Positions 40,380 to 50,065 of a stretch of DNA of 64,000 nt are shown piece by piece (position 1 is the first letter of the stretch; each line of letters begins with the position of its first letter). The position numbers and the translations under genes were made by a program. The notes beneath the pieces were generated by a model that had not been told where the DNA came from, made no database searches, and saw only the letters and a list, made by a program, of their open reading frames with translations. Origin of the DNA: Ornithinimicrobium sp. CNJ-824 (lineage in GTDB: Bacteria; Actinomycetota; Actinomycetes; Actinomycetales; Dermatophilaceae). Location of the stretch: contig NZ_MKKA01000044.1 of NCBI RefSeq assembly GCF_001942405.1, forward strand, positions 124,001 through 188,000, written 5' to 3'.

Positions 40380-40399
40380 ATCATACCCCGGGGGGTATG
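40380..40399 (-). promoter_or_regulatory. CsoR/CstR-type operator overlapping a leaderless -10
   Basis: CATACCCC-GG-GGGGTATG (40382-40399) is a perfect 8-base-arm palindrome of the type bound by CsoR-family repressors (TACCCC...GGGGTA). On the minus strand its last bases form TATGAT (40380-40385), the -10 of the rhodanese gene, 6 nt from the ATG. Repressor binding would block RNA polymerase directly. The repressor gene is not in this window. Confidence 0.65.
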
Positions 40400-40440
40400 T
40401 GCGGACGCAAACTCTCGGTGGGCCCGCGCCCCGGGGCGAG

Positions 40441-40474
40441 TAGGGTCGTCCCCAGCACCGGCGTGCGGCGCCGG
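40441..40474 (+). promoter_or_regulatory. RNase J promoter and leader hairpin
   Basis: TAGGGT (40441-40446) is a probable -10. CCGGCG-TGCGG-CGCCGG (40458-40474) forms a 6-base stem in the ~50-nt leader. GAGGAG before the ATG is the ribosome-binding site. RNase J often controls its own message, but that is not shown here. Confidence 0.4.
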
Positions 40475-40506
40475 AGACCCCATACCCCTGATCGACGAGG
40501 AGATCC

Positions 40507-42192
40507 ATGAGCCACCCGCACCCCGAGCTGGGCAACCCGCCCTCACTTCCCCGCAACGGTCTGCGGGTGGTGCCGCTGGGAGGCCTGGGCGAGGTCGGCC
40601 GCAACATGACCGTCCTGGAGCACCGCGGCAAGCTGCTCGTCATCGACTGCGGCGTGCTCTTCCCCGAGGAGCACCAGCCCGGCGTCGACGTCATCCTGCC
40701 CGACTTCTCCATGCTCCGGGACCGGCTGCAGGACATCGTGGCGATCGTGCTCACCCACGGGCACGAGGACCACATCGGGGCGGTGCCCTACCTGCTCAAG
40801 GAGCGGGGCGACATCCCCGTCGTCGGTTCGCGGCTGACGCTGGCCTTCATCGAGGCCAAGCTCAAGGAGCACCGGATCAGGCCCAACACGGTCCAGGTGG
40901 CCGAGGGCGACCGGCAGACGTTCGGCCCGTTCGACTGCGAGTTCATCGCCGTCAACCACTCGATCCCGGACGGGCTCGCGGTGGCGGTGCGCACGGCGGC
41001 GGGGCTGCTGCTGCACACCGGCGACTTCAAGATGGACCAGTTCCCGCTGGACGAGCGGCTGACCGACCTGCGCGCGTTCGGCCGGCTCGGCGACGAGGGC
41101 GTGGACCTGTTCCTCGTCGACTCCACCAACGCCGAGGTGCCCGGGTTCACCACCGCCGAGCGAGACCTCACGCCGGCGATCGAGACCGTCTTCCGCACCG
41201 CCCCCGGCCGGATCGTCGTCTCCAGCTTCGCCAGCCACGTGCACCGCATCCAGCAGGTGCTCGACGCGGCCCACGAGCACAAGCGCAAGGTGGCCTTCGT
41301 CGGCCGCTCGATGGTGCGCAACATGAAGATCGCCCAGGACCTGGGCTACCTGCGGGTGCCGCGGGGGCTGGTCGTGGACGTCAAGAAGCTGGACGACCTG
41401 CCGCCGGAGAAGGTCACGCTGGTCAGCACCGGCTCCCAGGGAGAGCCGATGGCCGCGCTGTCCCGGATGGCCAACCGCGACCACCAGATCCGCATCGGCG
41501 AGGGCGACACGGTGCTGCTGGCCAGCTCGCTGATCCCCGGCAACGAGAACGCCGTCTCCCGCGTCATCAACGGCCTCACCCGGTGGGGCGCCAAGGTGGT
41601 CCACCAGGGCAACGCCAAGGTGCACGTCTCCGGGCACGCCAGCGCCGGGGAGCTCGTCTACTGCTACAACCTCATCAAGCCACGCAACGTGCTGCCCGTG
41701 CACGGCGAGTGGCGCCACCTGCGGGCCAACGCCGACCTGGCGATCGCCACCGGCCTGGACCCCGAGCGGGTCCCCGTCATCGACGACGGCATGGTCGTCG
41801 ACCTCGTCGACGGCCGGGTGAAGGTCACCGGCAAGGTGCGCGCCGGCTACGTCTACGTCTCCGCCGGCACCGTCGGCGACGTCACCGAGGACGAGCTGCG
41901 CGACCGCGTCACGCTCAGCCGGCAGGGGACGGTGACCATCGTCGCGCTCGTCGACGCCGACACCGGGCAGCTGACCGAGCCGCCGGACTTCGTGGGCCGC
42001 GGGCTTGGCACCGACGAGTCGATCTTCGAGGCCGCCGTCCCGGTGATCGAGAAGGCGCTCGCGGACGCCGCGGCCAACGGCATCGGTGACCACGCCGAGC
42101 TGGAGCAGCGGATCGAGCGGGCCGTGTCGCGGTGGGCCGAGCGCAAGCACCGTCGCAACCCCCTCATCATCCCGGTGGTCATCGAGGCCTGA
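40507..42192 (+). CDS. rnj: ribonuclease J
   Basis: 561 residues, full length. Beta-lactamase core: [15 protein letters not shown], metal motif [27 protein letters not shown], and [11 protein letters not shown]. Beta-CASP motifs: [25 protein letters not shown] and [15 protein letters not shown], with the RNA-binding C-terminal domain ending [13 protein letters not shown]. Acts as 5'-3' exonuclease and endonuclease in RNA decay and rRNA processing. GAGGAG lies just before the ATG. In many actinobacteria dapA is next door; it is not here. Confidence 0.95.
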   Translation: MSHPHPELGNPPSLPRNGLRVVPLGGLGEVGRNMTVLEHRGKLLVIDCGVLFPEEHQPGVDVILPDFSMLRDRLQDIVAIVLTHGHEDHIGAVPYLLKERGDIPVVGSRLTLAFIEAKLKEHRIRPNTVQVAEGDRQTFGPFDCEFIAVNHSIPDGLAVAVRTAAGLLLHTGDFKMDQFPLDERLTDLRAFGRLGDEGVDLFLVDSTNAEVPGFTTAERDLTPAIETVFRTAPGRIVVSSFASHVHRIQQVLDAAHEHKRKVAFVGRSMVRNMKIAQDLGYLRVPRGLVVDVKKLDDLPPEKVTLVSTGSQGEPMAALSRMANRDHQIRIGEGDTVLLASSLIPGNENAVSRVINGLTRWGAKVVHQGNAKVHVSGHASAGELVYCYNLIKPRNVLPVHGEWRHLRANADLAIATGLDPERVPVIDDGMVVDLVDGRVKVTGKVRAGYVYVSAGTVGDVTEDELRDRVTLSRQGTVTIVALVDADTGQLTEPPDFVGRGLGTDESIFEAAVPVIEKALADAAANGIGDHAELEQRIERAVSRWAERKHRRNPLIIPVVIEA

Positions 42193-42237
42193 GGGCGCGT
42201 CGGCGGCGGCGGATAGGCTCGGGGCGGAGGTGGATCC

Positions 42238-42774
42238 ATGCTGGTCCGGCTGATTCCGCTGCTGCTGCTCCTGGCCGTGCTCGTGGCGCTCTACGTCCTG
42301 CTGCAGCGGGCGAGGTCCGTCGGGCAGGACCCCGGTCCTGTGCGGGTCGGGGCGGGGCCCGTCGGCAACGGCGACCCGGGGGACGCCGGCGACGCCGGGG
42401 ACCCTGTCGACGCAGGGGACCGGCACGCCCGGGCCGTGCGGGCCGCCCGCGAGCTCGTGCGGCAGGCCGAGGCCGCGCACGCACGGACGGTGGCGCGGGC
42501 CCAGGAGCGGCTGACCCTGGCCGAGCTCGAGGCGCAGCGGGACGCCGACGGCGGACGGGCGGCGCAGCGGGTCGAGGCGGCCCGCCGCGAGCTGACGGCC
42601 GTGCGGGCCGACACCGAGGAGCTGGACCGGGCGCGGATGACCCTGGAGGACCTCGAGGGTGCCGGCCCGCTGCGGGGCGACCTGCCGCCCCCGCCCGACG
42701 ACGACCGGGGCGACGACGACCGCGGCCGCGGGGACGACGACGGGCCCGACGGACCACCGGAGAGGACACGATGA
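42238..42774 (+). CDS. hypothetical membrane-anchored coiled-coil protein
   Basis: 178 residues. A single N-terminal membrane helix ([20 protein letters not shown]), a Gly/Asp-rich linker, then a helix rich in E, R, A ([20 protein letters not shown] to ~135) likely to coil. The tail is highly acidic and Pro-rich ([19 protein letters not shown]). TAGGCT is 18 nt before the ATG and GGAGG lies between. The stop overlaps the ABC ATPase start (ATGA), so it belongs to this exporter operon. No family recognised. Confidence 0.55.
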   Translation: MLVRLIPLLLLLAVLVALYVLLQRARSVGQDPGPVRVGAGPVGNGDPGDAGDAGDPVDAGDRHARAVRAARELVRQAEAAHARTVARAQERLTLAELEAQRDADGGRAAQRVEAARRELTAVRADTEELDRARMTLEDLEGAGPLRGDLPPPPDDDRGDDDRGRGDDDGPDGPPERTR

Positions 42775-43684
42775 GCGAGCAGCTGGTCCGGATCGAGGGC
42801 CTGGACAAGAGGTTCGGCAGGGTGCAGGCCCTCGACGGGCTCGACCTGGAGGTCACCCGCGGCGAGGTGCACGGCTTCCTGGGGCCCAACGGGTCCGGCA
42901 AGTCGACGACCATCCGCGTCCTGCTGGGGCTCATGCGCGCAGACGGCGGGACCGTCCGGCTCTTCGACGGCGACCCGTGGGCCGACGCCGTGCGGCTGCA
43001 CCGGCACCTGGCCTACGTCCCCGGCGACGTGACGCTGTGGCCGGGCCTGACCGGCGGGCAGTGCATCGACGTCCTGGCCCGCGCGCACGGCCACATCGAC
43101 GAGCGGCGCCGCGCCGAGCTGGTCGAGCGCTTCGACCTGGACCCGACGCGGCGGTCCCGCGACTACTCCAAGGGCAACCGGCAGAAGGTCTCCCTCGTGG
43201 CGGCGCTGGCCGCGACGTGGAGCTGCTCGTCCTCGACGAGCCGACCGCCGGGCTGGACCCGCTCATGGAGCAGGTCTTCCAGCAGGTCGTGCACGAACGA
43301 CGGGCCGAGGGCACGACCGTGCTGCTGTCCAGCCACCTGCTCGGCGAGGTCGAGGCGCTGGCCGACCGGGTCTCGATCATCCGCGCGGGGCGCACGGTGA
43401 CGACGGGCACGCTGACCGAGCTGCGACGGCATACCCACAGCCAGGTGCGGGCGGTGACGGTGCGGGCCCCGGCCCTGGACCGCCTCGGCGGGCTGGAGGA
43501 CGTGCGCACCGGCACCGACGAGGAGGGGCGCACCGAGCTGCACGCCAGCGCCGAGCCGGACGCCGTCGGCGCGCTGGTCGGCGCCCTCCACGACGCCGGG
43601 ATCCACACGCTGACGGTGACCCCGCCGAGCCTGGACGACCTCTTCCTCAAGGCCTACGCGACGCCGGAGGCGGAGCGGGCATGA
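42771..43684 (+). CDS. ABC transporter ATP-binding protein, one frameshift
   Basis: ~304 residues. Walker [20 protein letters not shown], signature [17 protein letters not shown], Walker [16 protein letters not shown], and His in [14 protein letters not shown]. One base is missing at about 43213, between ALAA and VELLVLDEP. The C-terminal ~70 residues are an accessory domain ([19 protein letters not shown]), typical of ABC-2 export ATPases (DrrA/CcmA-type). Coupled by ATGA to both neighbours. The permease follows. Substrate unknown; a drug or lipid exporter is likely. Confidence 0.87.
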
Positions 43685-45310
43685 CCGGCACGCACCGGGA
43701 GGCGCGCTCCCTCGGGGCCGGCCTGGACGGCGTGGGCACGATGACGCTCATCGCGCTGCGCACCGGCTGGAAGGGGCTGGCCGCGTGGGTGCTGGCCCTC
43801 GTCGGGGTGATGGCGCTCACCGGCGCCTCCATCGGGGCCCTCTACGACACGCCGGAGAAGATCCGGGGGTATGCCGAGTCCCTCGGCGGCGACGCCATGG
43901 CCGTGCTCAACGGCCGGGTGGCGGGGCTGGACACGATCGGCGGGGTGTTCGCCAACGAGTTCGGCTTCGTGCTGTCCTTCGGGCTGCCGCTCATGGCGAT
44001 CGCGCTGACCAGCCGGGCCACGCGCCGGGACGAGGAGGCCGGGCGGCTCGAGCTGCTGCTGGCGCCCGGATCGGGCGTCGCGCCCCGCTGCTGGCCGCGG
44101 TGCTCGTCGCCTCCGGCGCGGTGCTGCTGACCGGGCTGGGCTGCGGGGCGGCGATGGCCGCCTTCGGGGCGGACCCCGCGGGGTCGCTCCTCTACGGGCT
44201 GGGGATCGCCGCCCTGGGCTTCGTCTTCGTCGGCCTGACCGCGGTGGCCGCCCAGGTGGTCGAGCACGCCCGGGCGGTGTGGGGGATCGGGCTGGCGCTG
44301 ACGGTCGTGTCCTACCTGCTACGCGGGGCCGGTGCCCTCGAGCGCAACGCCCTCGTCTGGGTCTCGCCCCACGGCTGGGTCGACGAGGTGCGGGCCTTCG
44401 GCGACGCCCGGGCCTGGCCCCTGCTGCTCGCGCTCGTGGTCGGCCTGGTGCTGCTCGCGCTGGCGTTCCGGCTGCTCGACCGCCGGGACGTCGGCAGCGC
44501 CCTCGTCCAGCCCCGGCGCTCCGTGGCCCGGGCCTCGACGGCGCTGCGGACCCCGCTGGGCCTGGCCGTCCGCCAGCACCGGGGGGCGGTGGTGGGCTGG
44601 ACCGTCGTGGGCGCGGCCCTCATGGGCGTGTACGGCTCCCTGGCCCAGGCCGTCATCGACGTCATCACCGAGAACCGGGCGCTCGGCGGGTTTCTCGGGG
44701 CCGACGTCGAGGCCGCGGCGAGGTGGTCCTGCGCACGGTGATGTCGACCTTCCTCATGATGCTGGGGATGCTCGTGGCCGCCTTCGTCATCGCGGGGATC
44801 GGCACCCTGCGCAAGGAGGAGGAGAGCGGGCGGCTGGAGGTCGGGCTGTCCTCCTCGCGGTCCCGAGCCTCCTGGCTCGGGGTGCACGTGCTCGTCGTCC
44901 TGGCCGGCGCCCTCGTCGTCGGCCTGGTCGGCGCGGTCTCGCTCGGCGTGACCACCGCCGCCTCGCTCGGCGACGACGCCTGGGTGGCGGACGTGCTCGA
45001 GGGGTCGCTGGCGCACGGCGCCGCGGTGCTCCTCTTCGCCGGGCTGGCCGTGGCGCTCCTGGGCTGGCGGCCGCGCTGGCACGGGCTGGCCTGGGCGGCG
45101 CTCGCGGCGGGTGCCGTGCTCGCCTACCTCGGGCCGGGCTTCGACCTGCCCGACCCGCTGCTCGACGCCTCGCCGTTCCTCGCCGTCGGGCGCGACGTGG
45201 TCGGCGAGGGGGCCTCCACGACCGGGGTGGTCGTGCTGCTCGTGCTCGCGGTCCTGCTCACCGTGGCCGGGTTCGTGGGCTTCCGCCGACGCGACGTCCC
45301 GGTGGTCTGA
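43681..45310 (+). CDS. ABC-2 type exporter permease (two-repeat), two frameshifts
   Basis: ~543 residues with about twelve hydrophobic helices in two halves, each starting with a TIALRTGWK/GLAVRQHRGA-type helix and holding a DEEAGRLELLL / EEESGRLEVGL motif of large ABC-2 permeases. Frames move at about 44070 and 44717; total length is 3n+1, consistent with two losses. First half: WKGLAAWVLALVGVMALTGA. Second: VVLRTVMSTFLMMLGMLVAA. Partner of the preceding ATPase. Likely exports a hydrophobic compound. Confidence 0.84.
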
Positions 45311-45311
45311 G

Positions 45312-46442
45312 GTGGTGCCTCACGACGTCGCGGTGGTCGGCCTGGGCCCCGCCGGCCGGGCCCTGGCCTACCGCTGCCTCGCGCGCGGGCTGTCGGTGCT
45401 CGCCGTCGACCCGCGGCCGGACACGGTCTGGACGCCCACCTACGGCGTCTGGGCCGACGAGCTCGGCGACCTGCCCGCGTCCGTGGTCAGGGCCCGCACG
45501 GGGGACCCGTGGATCCGGGTGCACGGCGACCACCCCCTCGGGCGGGAGTACGTCGTCCTCGACAACGCCGCCCTGCAGGCCGCCCTGCCCCTCGACGGCG
45601 CCGAGGTCCGCCGGGCCCGGCTGACCGACGACGAGGTGGCCGACCTGCGTGCGCAGGCCCGGACCGTCGTGGACGCGCGCGGGGCCCGGCCCGAGGGGCG
45701 GGTGGTCGACGACCCCGCGCCGGCGCAGACGGCATACGGGATCGTCGTCCCCGCGGCCGCGGCCGTCCCGGCCCTTCAGGGCGCCGAGGGGCTGCTCATG
45801 GACTGGCGCACGGACTGGACCGACGATCCCGAGCCGACCGGCACGCCGACCTTCCTCTACGCGATCCCGCTGGGGCAGGACCGGGTGCTGCTGGAGGAGA
45901 CCTGCCTGGCGGCGGCGCCCGGGATGCCGGTCGAGGAGCTGCGGTCCCGGCTGCGGCACCGCCTGCTCTCCCGCGGCGTCGACCCGGCCGCCGTCGACAC
46001 CCCGCTGGAGCGCGAGGTCGTCCGGATCCCCATGCGCGGCCGCGGACGACCGGCGCCCGAGGGCGTGGTCGCCGTCGGGGTCGCCGGCCGCGGGGGCAAC
46101 CTGGTGACCGGCTACTCGGTGGCGCACGCGCTGCGCAGCGCCGACGGGCTCGCGGCGAAGGTCGCCGACGGGACGCTGACCGACGCGGACCCGGCCGGCC
46201 CCGCGGACCTGCTGCGCGAGGCCGGGCTCCGCGCACTGCTGCGGCTGGACACGGCCGGCACGCTGGCGCTGTTCGAGGCGTTCGGGCGGCTGCCGAGGCG
46301 GCAGCAGCGCGACTTCATGTCCCGGGACTCCGACGCCGCAGGGCTGGCCCGGGCGATGTGGGGGATGTTCGGGGGTATGCCGTGGGCCGCCCGCGCCGAG
46401 CTGGTGCGGGCGACGCTGGGCCCGGGCCGGGCCGGCGGCTGA
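45312..46442 (+). CDS. crtY: lycopene cyclase-family flavoprotein
   Basis: 376 residues. FAD/NAD motif VAVVGLGPAGRALAYRCLA, then YGVWADELGDLP (the family YGVW..EL motif). FLYAIPLGQDRVLLEETCLA holds the cyclase FLYxMP-x-LLEET catalytic segment, and GVAGRGGNLVTGYSVAHAL is the late motif. Family members cyclise the ends of lycopene in carotenoid synthesis. No other crt gene is in the window. It begins two bases after the permease. GTG at 45312 or 45315. Confidence 0.82.
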   Translation: MVPHDVAVVGLGPAGRALAYRCLARGLSVLAVDPRPDTVWTPTYGVWADELGDLPASVVRARTGDPWIRVHGDHPLGREYVVLDNAALQAALPLDGAEVRRARLTDDEVADLRAQARTVVDARGARPEGRVVDDPAPAQTAYGIVVPAAAAVPALQGAEGLLMDWRTDWTDDPEPTGTPTFLYAIPLGQDRVLLEETCLAAAPGMPVEELRSRLRHRLLSRGVDPAAVDTPLEREVVRIPMRGRGRPAPEGVVAVGVAGRGGNLVTGYSVAHALRSADGLAAKVADGTLTDADPAGPADLLREAGLRALLRLDTAGTLALFEAFGRLPRRQQRDFMSRDSDAAGLARAMWGMFGGMPWAARAELVRATLGPGRAGG

Positions 46443-46446
46443 CCCG

Positions 46447-47475
46447 TCAGCCCGTGCCCTCCGCGACGTCCTGGCCGTCGGCGGTGTGCGGGTGCTCGTC
46501 GATCGCCACGGCGGTGGCCGTCGGCTCCCCGCCCTCGGCGGGGCGAGGGTCGAGGTGGACGCCGGCGATCATGCAGCGCACGGACCCGCCGGCCAGCTCG
46601 ATCGTCGGCACGTCGACGGACACGATCTCGCAGGAGCGCTCGATCTCCGCGACCTGGTCGGGGCGCAGGCTGCGCCGGGCGCTGCCGGACATCGCCATGA
46701 CGTAGCGCTTGGTCCCGTCCGGCCGGCGGCCGCACAGCTCCACGGCGTTGCCGGCGAACTGCCGCACCTGCTCCTCGGTGATCTCCACGACCCGACGGCC
46801 GTTGACCGACAGGCGCTCGCGCACCTCCTGCCGGCGCTGCTCGTCGGGGATCATCCCCAGGGCCACGAGCGCGACGTCGGTGCCGATGCAGGCGATGACG
46901 TTGGTGTGGTAGACCGGCACGCCCTCCGAGTCGAGGGCCTCGAAGGCCATCGGCTCGTAGCGGAAGTCGGTGCAGAAGCGCTCCAGCACGTTGGTGTCGG
47001 CGCGGCTGCTGACCGCGGTGTAGGCCACCCGCGAGATGTGGTCGAGGACCATCGCCCCGGTGCCCTCGAGGAAGATGCCGTCGGGCTCCAGGCCGGAGTA
47101 GTCGATGATCGTCTGCACCCGGTACGTCGACTTGAGCATCTCCAGGACGTCCCCGCGGCGCTCGTGGCGGCGGTTGGAGGCGTACATCGGGTAGACGGCG
47201 ACGTAACCGCCCTGGTGGGTGGAGAGCCAGTTGTTGGGGAAGACGCTGTCGGGCCGGGTGTGGTCGTCGTCGTCGAAGACGTGCACCCGCACGCCGACGT
47301 CGCGCAGCGCCCCGGCGAGGGCGTCCATCTCGGCCAGCGCCTGCCGCGACGTCTCCTCCGTGGGCTGCCCCTCGGGGATGACGTGCTGGAAGGCGTTGTC
47401 GGCGGCGGTCGCCGGGTTGGGGACGAACTTGGTCGCGCGGACGAGGATGACGGACGAGGGGGCCTGTGCGCTCAC
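46447..47475 (-). CDS. citrulline/arginine amidinohydrolase-like protein (CtlX type)
   Basis: 342 residues, pentein fold. FPNNWLSTHQGG is the substrate Asn/His loop, DYSGLEPDGIFLEGTGAMVLDH the catalytic Glu/Asp-type motif, YHTNVIACIGTDVALVAL the central His, and LAGGSVRCMIAGVHL carries the C-terminal catalytic Cys. It matches the ctlX/DDAH-like family that hydrolyses citrulline or related guanidino/ureido compounds. GTG at 47475 has TACATT exactly 6 nt upstream. It converges, 5 bases apart, with the lycopene cyclase. Confidence 0.85.
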   Translation of the reverse strand: MSAQAPSSVILVRATKFVPNPATAADNAFQHVIPEGQPTEETSRQALAEMDALAGALRDVGVRVHVFDDDDHTRPDSVFPNNWLSTHQGGYVAVYPMYASNRRHERRGDVLEMLKSTYRVQTIIDYSGLEPDGIFLEGTGAMVLDHISRVAYTAVSSRADTNVLERFCTDFRYEPMAFEALDSEGVPVYHTNVIACIGTDVALVALGMIPDEQRRQEVRERLSVNGRRVVEITEEQVRQFAGNAVELCGRRPDGTKRYVMAMSGSARRSLRPDQVAEIERSCEIVSVDVPTIELAGGSVRCMIAGVHLDPRPAEGGEPTATAVAIDEHPHTADGQDVAEGTG

Positions 47476-47554
47476 GAGCAGAATGTATGCGATGCCCGGC
47501 CGGCCGGACGCATCCGTGGCACCGGCCGGTGACCGGGCCGGTACGGTGCCGCCC

Positions 47555-48487
47555 ATGAAGGTCCTCGTCACCGGAAGCTCGGGCTTCCTGGGCTCCTCGG
47601 TGGTCCCCGGCCTCGTCGCGGGGGGCCACGAGGTCGTCGGCGCCGACGTACGGGACCCCGCCCGCCCGACCCCGGGGGCGGTGCACGTGCGGATGGACGT
47701 GCGCGAGCGGCATACCGTGCAGGAGGTCCTGGCCGGGCACCGCCCGGAGGTGGTGGTCCACCTGGCCAGCGTCGTCACCCCCGGCAAGGACTCGGACCGG
47801 GCGCGCGAGCGGGCCGTCGACGTCGACGGGACGCGGCACGTGCTGGACGCCTGCCGCGAGCACGGGGTCCGACGGATCGTCGTGAGCTCGAGCGGGGCGG
47901 CGTACGGCTACCACGCCGACAACCCGGTCCCGCTGACCGAGGACGACCCGCTGCGGGGCAACCCCGAGTTCGCCTACGCCGACCACAAGCGGCAGGTGGA
48001 GGAGATGCTCGCCGTCGAGCGGGCGCGCACCCCGACCCTGGAGCAGGTGGTCCTGCGCATCGGCACGATCCTGGGGGAGCGGGTCGACAACCAGATCACC
48101 CGCCTGTGGTCGGGGCGGTTCATCCTCCGGCTGGCCGGCGCGGAGTCGCCGTTCGTGCTCGTGTGGGACGAGGACGTCGTGCGGGTCGTCGTGGCCGCGG
48201 TGACCTCGCCGACGACCGGGGTGTTCAACGTCGCGGGGGAGGGCACGGTGACCGTGCCGGAGATCGCGAGGGCCCTGGGCAGGCGGACGCTGACGGTGCC
48301 CGAGCCGGCGCTGCGGACGGTGCTGGCCGTCGGCAGACGGCTGGGGCTGACCGCCTACGGCCCCGAGCAGACGGTGTTCCTCGCGCACCGGCCGGTGCTG
48401 GACGCCTCGCGCCTGCACGAGCTCGGCGTCGAGGTCGCGCCGACTCGCGAGGTGCTGCGCAGGTATGCGGAGGCCCGCGGAGCCTAG
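47555..48487 (+). CDS. NAD-dependent epimerase/dehydratase
   Basis: 310 residues, extended SDR. VLVTGSSGFLGSSVVPGLV (NAD), VDVDGTRHVLDAC, VSSSGAAYGYHADNPVPLTED, and YADHKRQVEEM (Tyr-x-x-x-Lys) form the active site. C-terminal substrate domain includes NVAGEGTVTVPEIARALG. Acts on a sugar nucleotide or similar substrate not identifiable here. TACGGT is 7 nt before the ATG. Divergent from the ctlX-like gene. Confidence 0.85.
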   Translation: MKVLVTGSSGFLGSSVVPGLVAGGHEVVGADVRDPARPTPGAVHVRMDVRERHTVQEVLAGHRPEVVVHLASVVTPGKDSDRARERAVDVDGTRHVLDACREHGVRRIVVSSSGAAYGYHADNPVPLTEDDPLRGNPEFAYADHKRQVEEMLAVERARTPTLEQVVLRIGTILGERVDNQITRLWSGRFILRLAGAESPFVLVWDEDVVRVVVAAVTSPTTGVFNVAGEGTVTVPEIARALGRRTLTVPEPALRTVLAVGRRLGLTAYGPEQTVFLAHRPVLDASRLHELGVEVAPTREVLRRYAEARGA

Positions 48488-48524
48488 GTCCCGCATCGGC
48501 AAGGTCGGTCGGGGTCGCACCCGT

Positions 48525-48541
48525 CGACCCGTCGCGGGTCG
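48525..48541. terminator. hairpin between convergent genes
   Basis: CGACCCG-TCG-CGGGTCG, perfect 7-base arms, placed between the ends of the epimerase (48487) and DoxX-like gene (48550). Probably serves both strands. Confidence 0.5.
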
Positions 48542-48549
48542 GCGGTCGG

Positions 48550-48954
48550 CTACGTCTCCCGTCGGCCGCCCCGCCGGAACCAGCCGCCGCCGTAGAGCGC
48601 CCACAGCACGAGCACGGGCTGGAAGAACAGGCGGACCAGCCGCTTGCGGTCGGTGTCCAGGCCGAAGGCGTCGGTGCCCTCGACGTACTGCGCCACGTTG
48701 CCGGGGAAGATCACCACGAAGAAGGCCGCGAGGAGGGCACCGACCAGCCGCTTGCGGCGGGGCAGGACGACGAACGAGGCACCGAGCGCGATCTCGACGA
48801 CGCCCGACCCGAGCACGGTGAGGTCCTCGTCCAGCGGGAACCAGTCCGGCACCTGGGCCTGGAACTCCTGCCGCTGGGTGGTCAGGTGACCGACGCCGGC
48901 CCCCACCATGGCCAGGCCGAGCGTGATGCGGGCGGTGGTGCGCAGGAACGACAT
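48550..48954 (-). CDS. DoxX-family membrane protein
   Basis: 134 residues. Four hydrophobic helices: ARITLGLAMVGAGVGHLT, LGSGVVEIALGASFVVL, GALLAAFFVVIFPGNVA, FFQPVLVLWALYGG. The GHLT...Q.EFQAQVPDW pattern is the DoxX/DUF4267-like signature. Function in redox balance is suggested for some family members. TAGTCT is 6 nt before the ATG. Confidence 0.8.
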   Translation of the reverse strand: MSFLRTTARITLGLAMVGAGVGHLTTQRQEFQAQVPDWFPLDEDLTVLGSGVVEIALGASFVVLPRRKRLVGALLAAFFVVIFPGNVAQYVEGTDAFGLDTDRKRLVRLFFQPVLVLWALYGGGWFRRGGRRET

Positions 48955-49121
48955 GGAGGGAGACTACGCGGCCACGGGCGTCCCGGCCGCGAGGTCGCGA
49001 GCGAAGGCCCTACCCCGGCCGCCACGTGCGGAGTAGCGTCACCCTCAGGACGACAGGGGTGTCGACCGACCGGCCGACCGGTCGCCCTCACGGGTCGCGG
49101 AGGCGACCACGAGGAGGAGCC

Positions 49122-50021
49122 ATGATCCTGGTCTGCGGCGCCACGGGAGAGCTGGGCGGACGCGTCGTCCGTCGTCTGGTGCAGGACGGGCGGACGGTCC
49201 GGGCGCTCGTCCGGCCGACGACCGACGCGGGTGCGCTCGAGGCCCTGGGGGTGGAGGTCGTCCGTGGGGACCTGCGCGACCCGGCCAGCCTCGCGCGGGC
49301 CGTGGAGGGGGTCGACACGGTCGTCACCACGGCCAACGCCCTCGCGCGGTCGCTGGCGGGGGACAAGGAGCTGAGCGTGCGCGACGTCGACGTCGAGGGC
49401 AACCAGCACCTCGTGACGGCGGCCGACGAGGCCGGGGTGCGCAGGTTCGTCTTCCTCTCCGCCGCGGGTTTCGACCGGGGTGCCGGCGCCCGGGCCCCGT
49501 TCGTGGCGGCCAAGCGGGCGACCGAGCGGGCGCTGCGGGCGACGGGCATGGAGGCGGTGGTCGTCCGGCCCGACATGTTCCAGGAGGTCTGGCTCGCCGG
49601 CGCGGGCGGCATCGACGTGGCGCGGGGCAGGGCCGTCGTCTACGGCAAGGGCGACGCCGCCCACCGCTACGTCGCGATCGACGACGTCGCGGCCCTGGTG
49701 ACGCACCTCGCGGTCGCGGAGTCGGTGCCGCCGGAGGTGGAGTTCGGCGGCCCCGAGCCGGTCACCCCCAACGAGGCGGTGGCCGCCTTCGAGCGGGCCG
49801 CCGGCCGTTCCTTCACCGTCCGGCACGTGCCCCGGCCCGTGCTCGGCGTGGCCAGCCGGGTCCTGGCCCGGCCCCGGCCGGCGCTGGCCTCGGTCATGGC
49901 GATGGCCCTCCACTCCGACACCCACCCCAGCACCTGTGACGACAGGCCGCTCCGGGAGGCGGGGATCGAGCCACGGGCAGCGTCCGACCACATCCGGCAG
50001 GTGGCGGCGCCGGCGACCTGA
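49122..50021 (+). CDS. NmrA/SDR-type NAD(P)H-binding protein
   Basis: 299 residues, atypical SDR. ILVCGATGELGGRVVRRL (NADP), VRALVRPTTDAGALEALGVE, LRDPASLARAVEGVDTVVTT, FVFLSAAGFDRGAGARAPF, and YVAIDDVAALVTHL resemble NmrA/quinone-oxidoreductase-like proteins. Catalytic Tyr-Lys pair is not clear, so it may act as a sensor or reductase. ATG at 49122 has GAGGAGGAG just before. Convergent with the next gene. Confidence 0.82.
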   Translation: MILVCGATGELGGRVVRRLVQDGRTVRALVRPTTDAGALEALGVEVVRGDLRDPASLARAVEGVDTVVTTANALARSLAGDKELSVRDVDVEGNQHLVTAADEAGVRRFVFLSAAGFDRGAGARAPFVAAKRATERALRATGMEAVVVRPDMFQEVWLAGAGGIDVARGRAVVYGKGDAAHRYVAIDDVAALVTHLAVAESVPPEVEFGGPEPVTPNEAVAAFERAAGRSFTVRHVPRPVLGVASRVLARPRPALASVMAMALHSDTHPSTCDDRPLREAGIEPRAASDHIRQVAAPAT

Positions 50022-50026
50022 GGAGG

Positions 50027-50049
50027 GGGCGTCGAGGGCTGAGACGCCC
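50027..50049. terminator. hairpin between convergent genes
   Basis: GGGCGTC (50027-50033) and GACGCCC (50043-50049), perfect 7-base arms, 9-base loop, between genes ending at 50021 and 50066. Confidence 0.5.
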
Positions 50050-50065
50050 GGAGTGCCTCCCCGAC

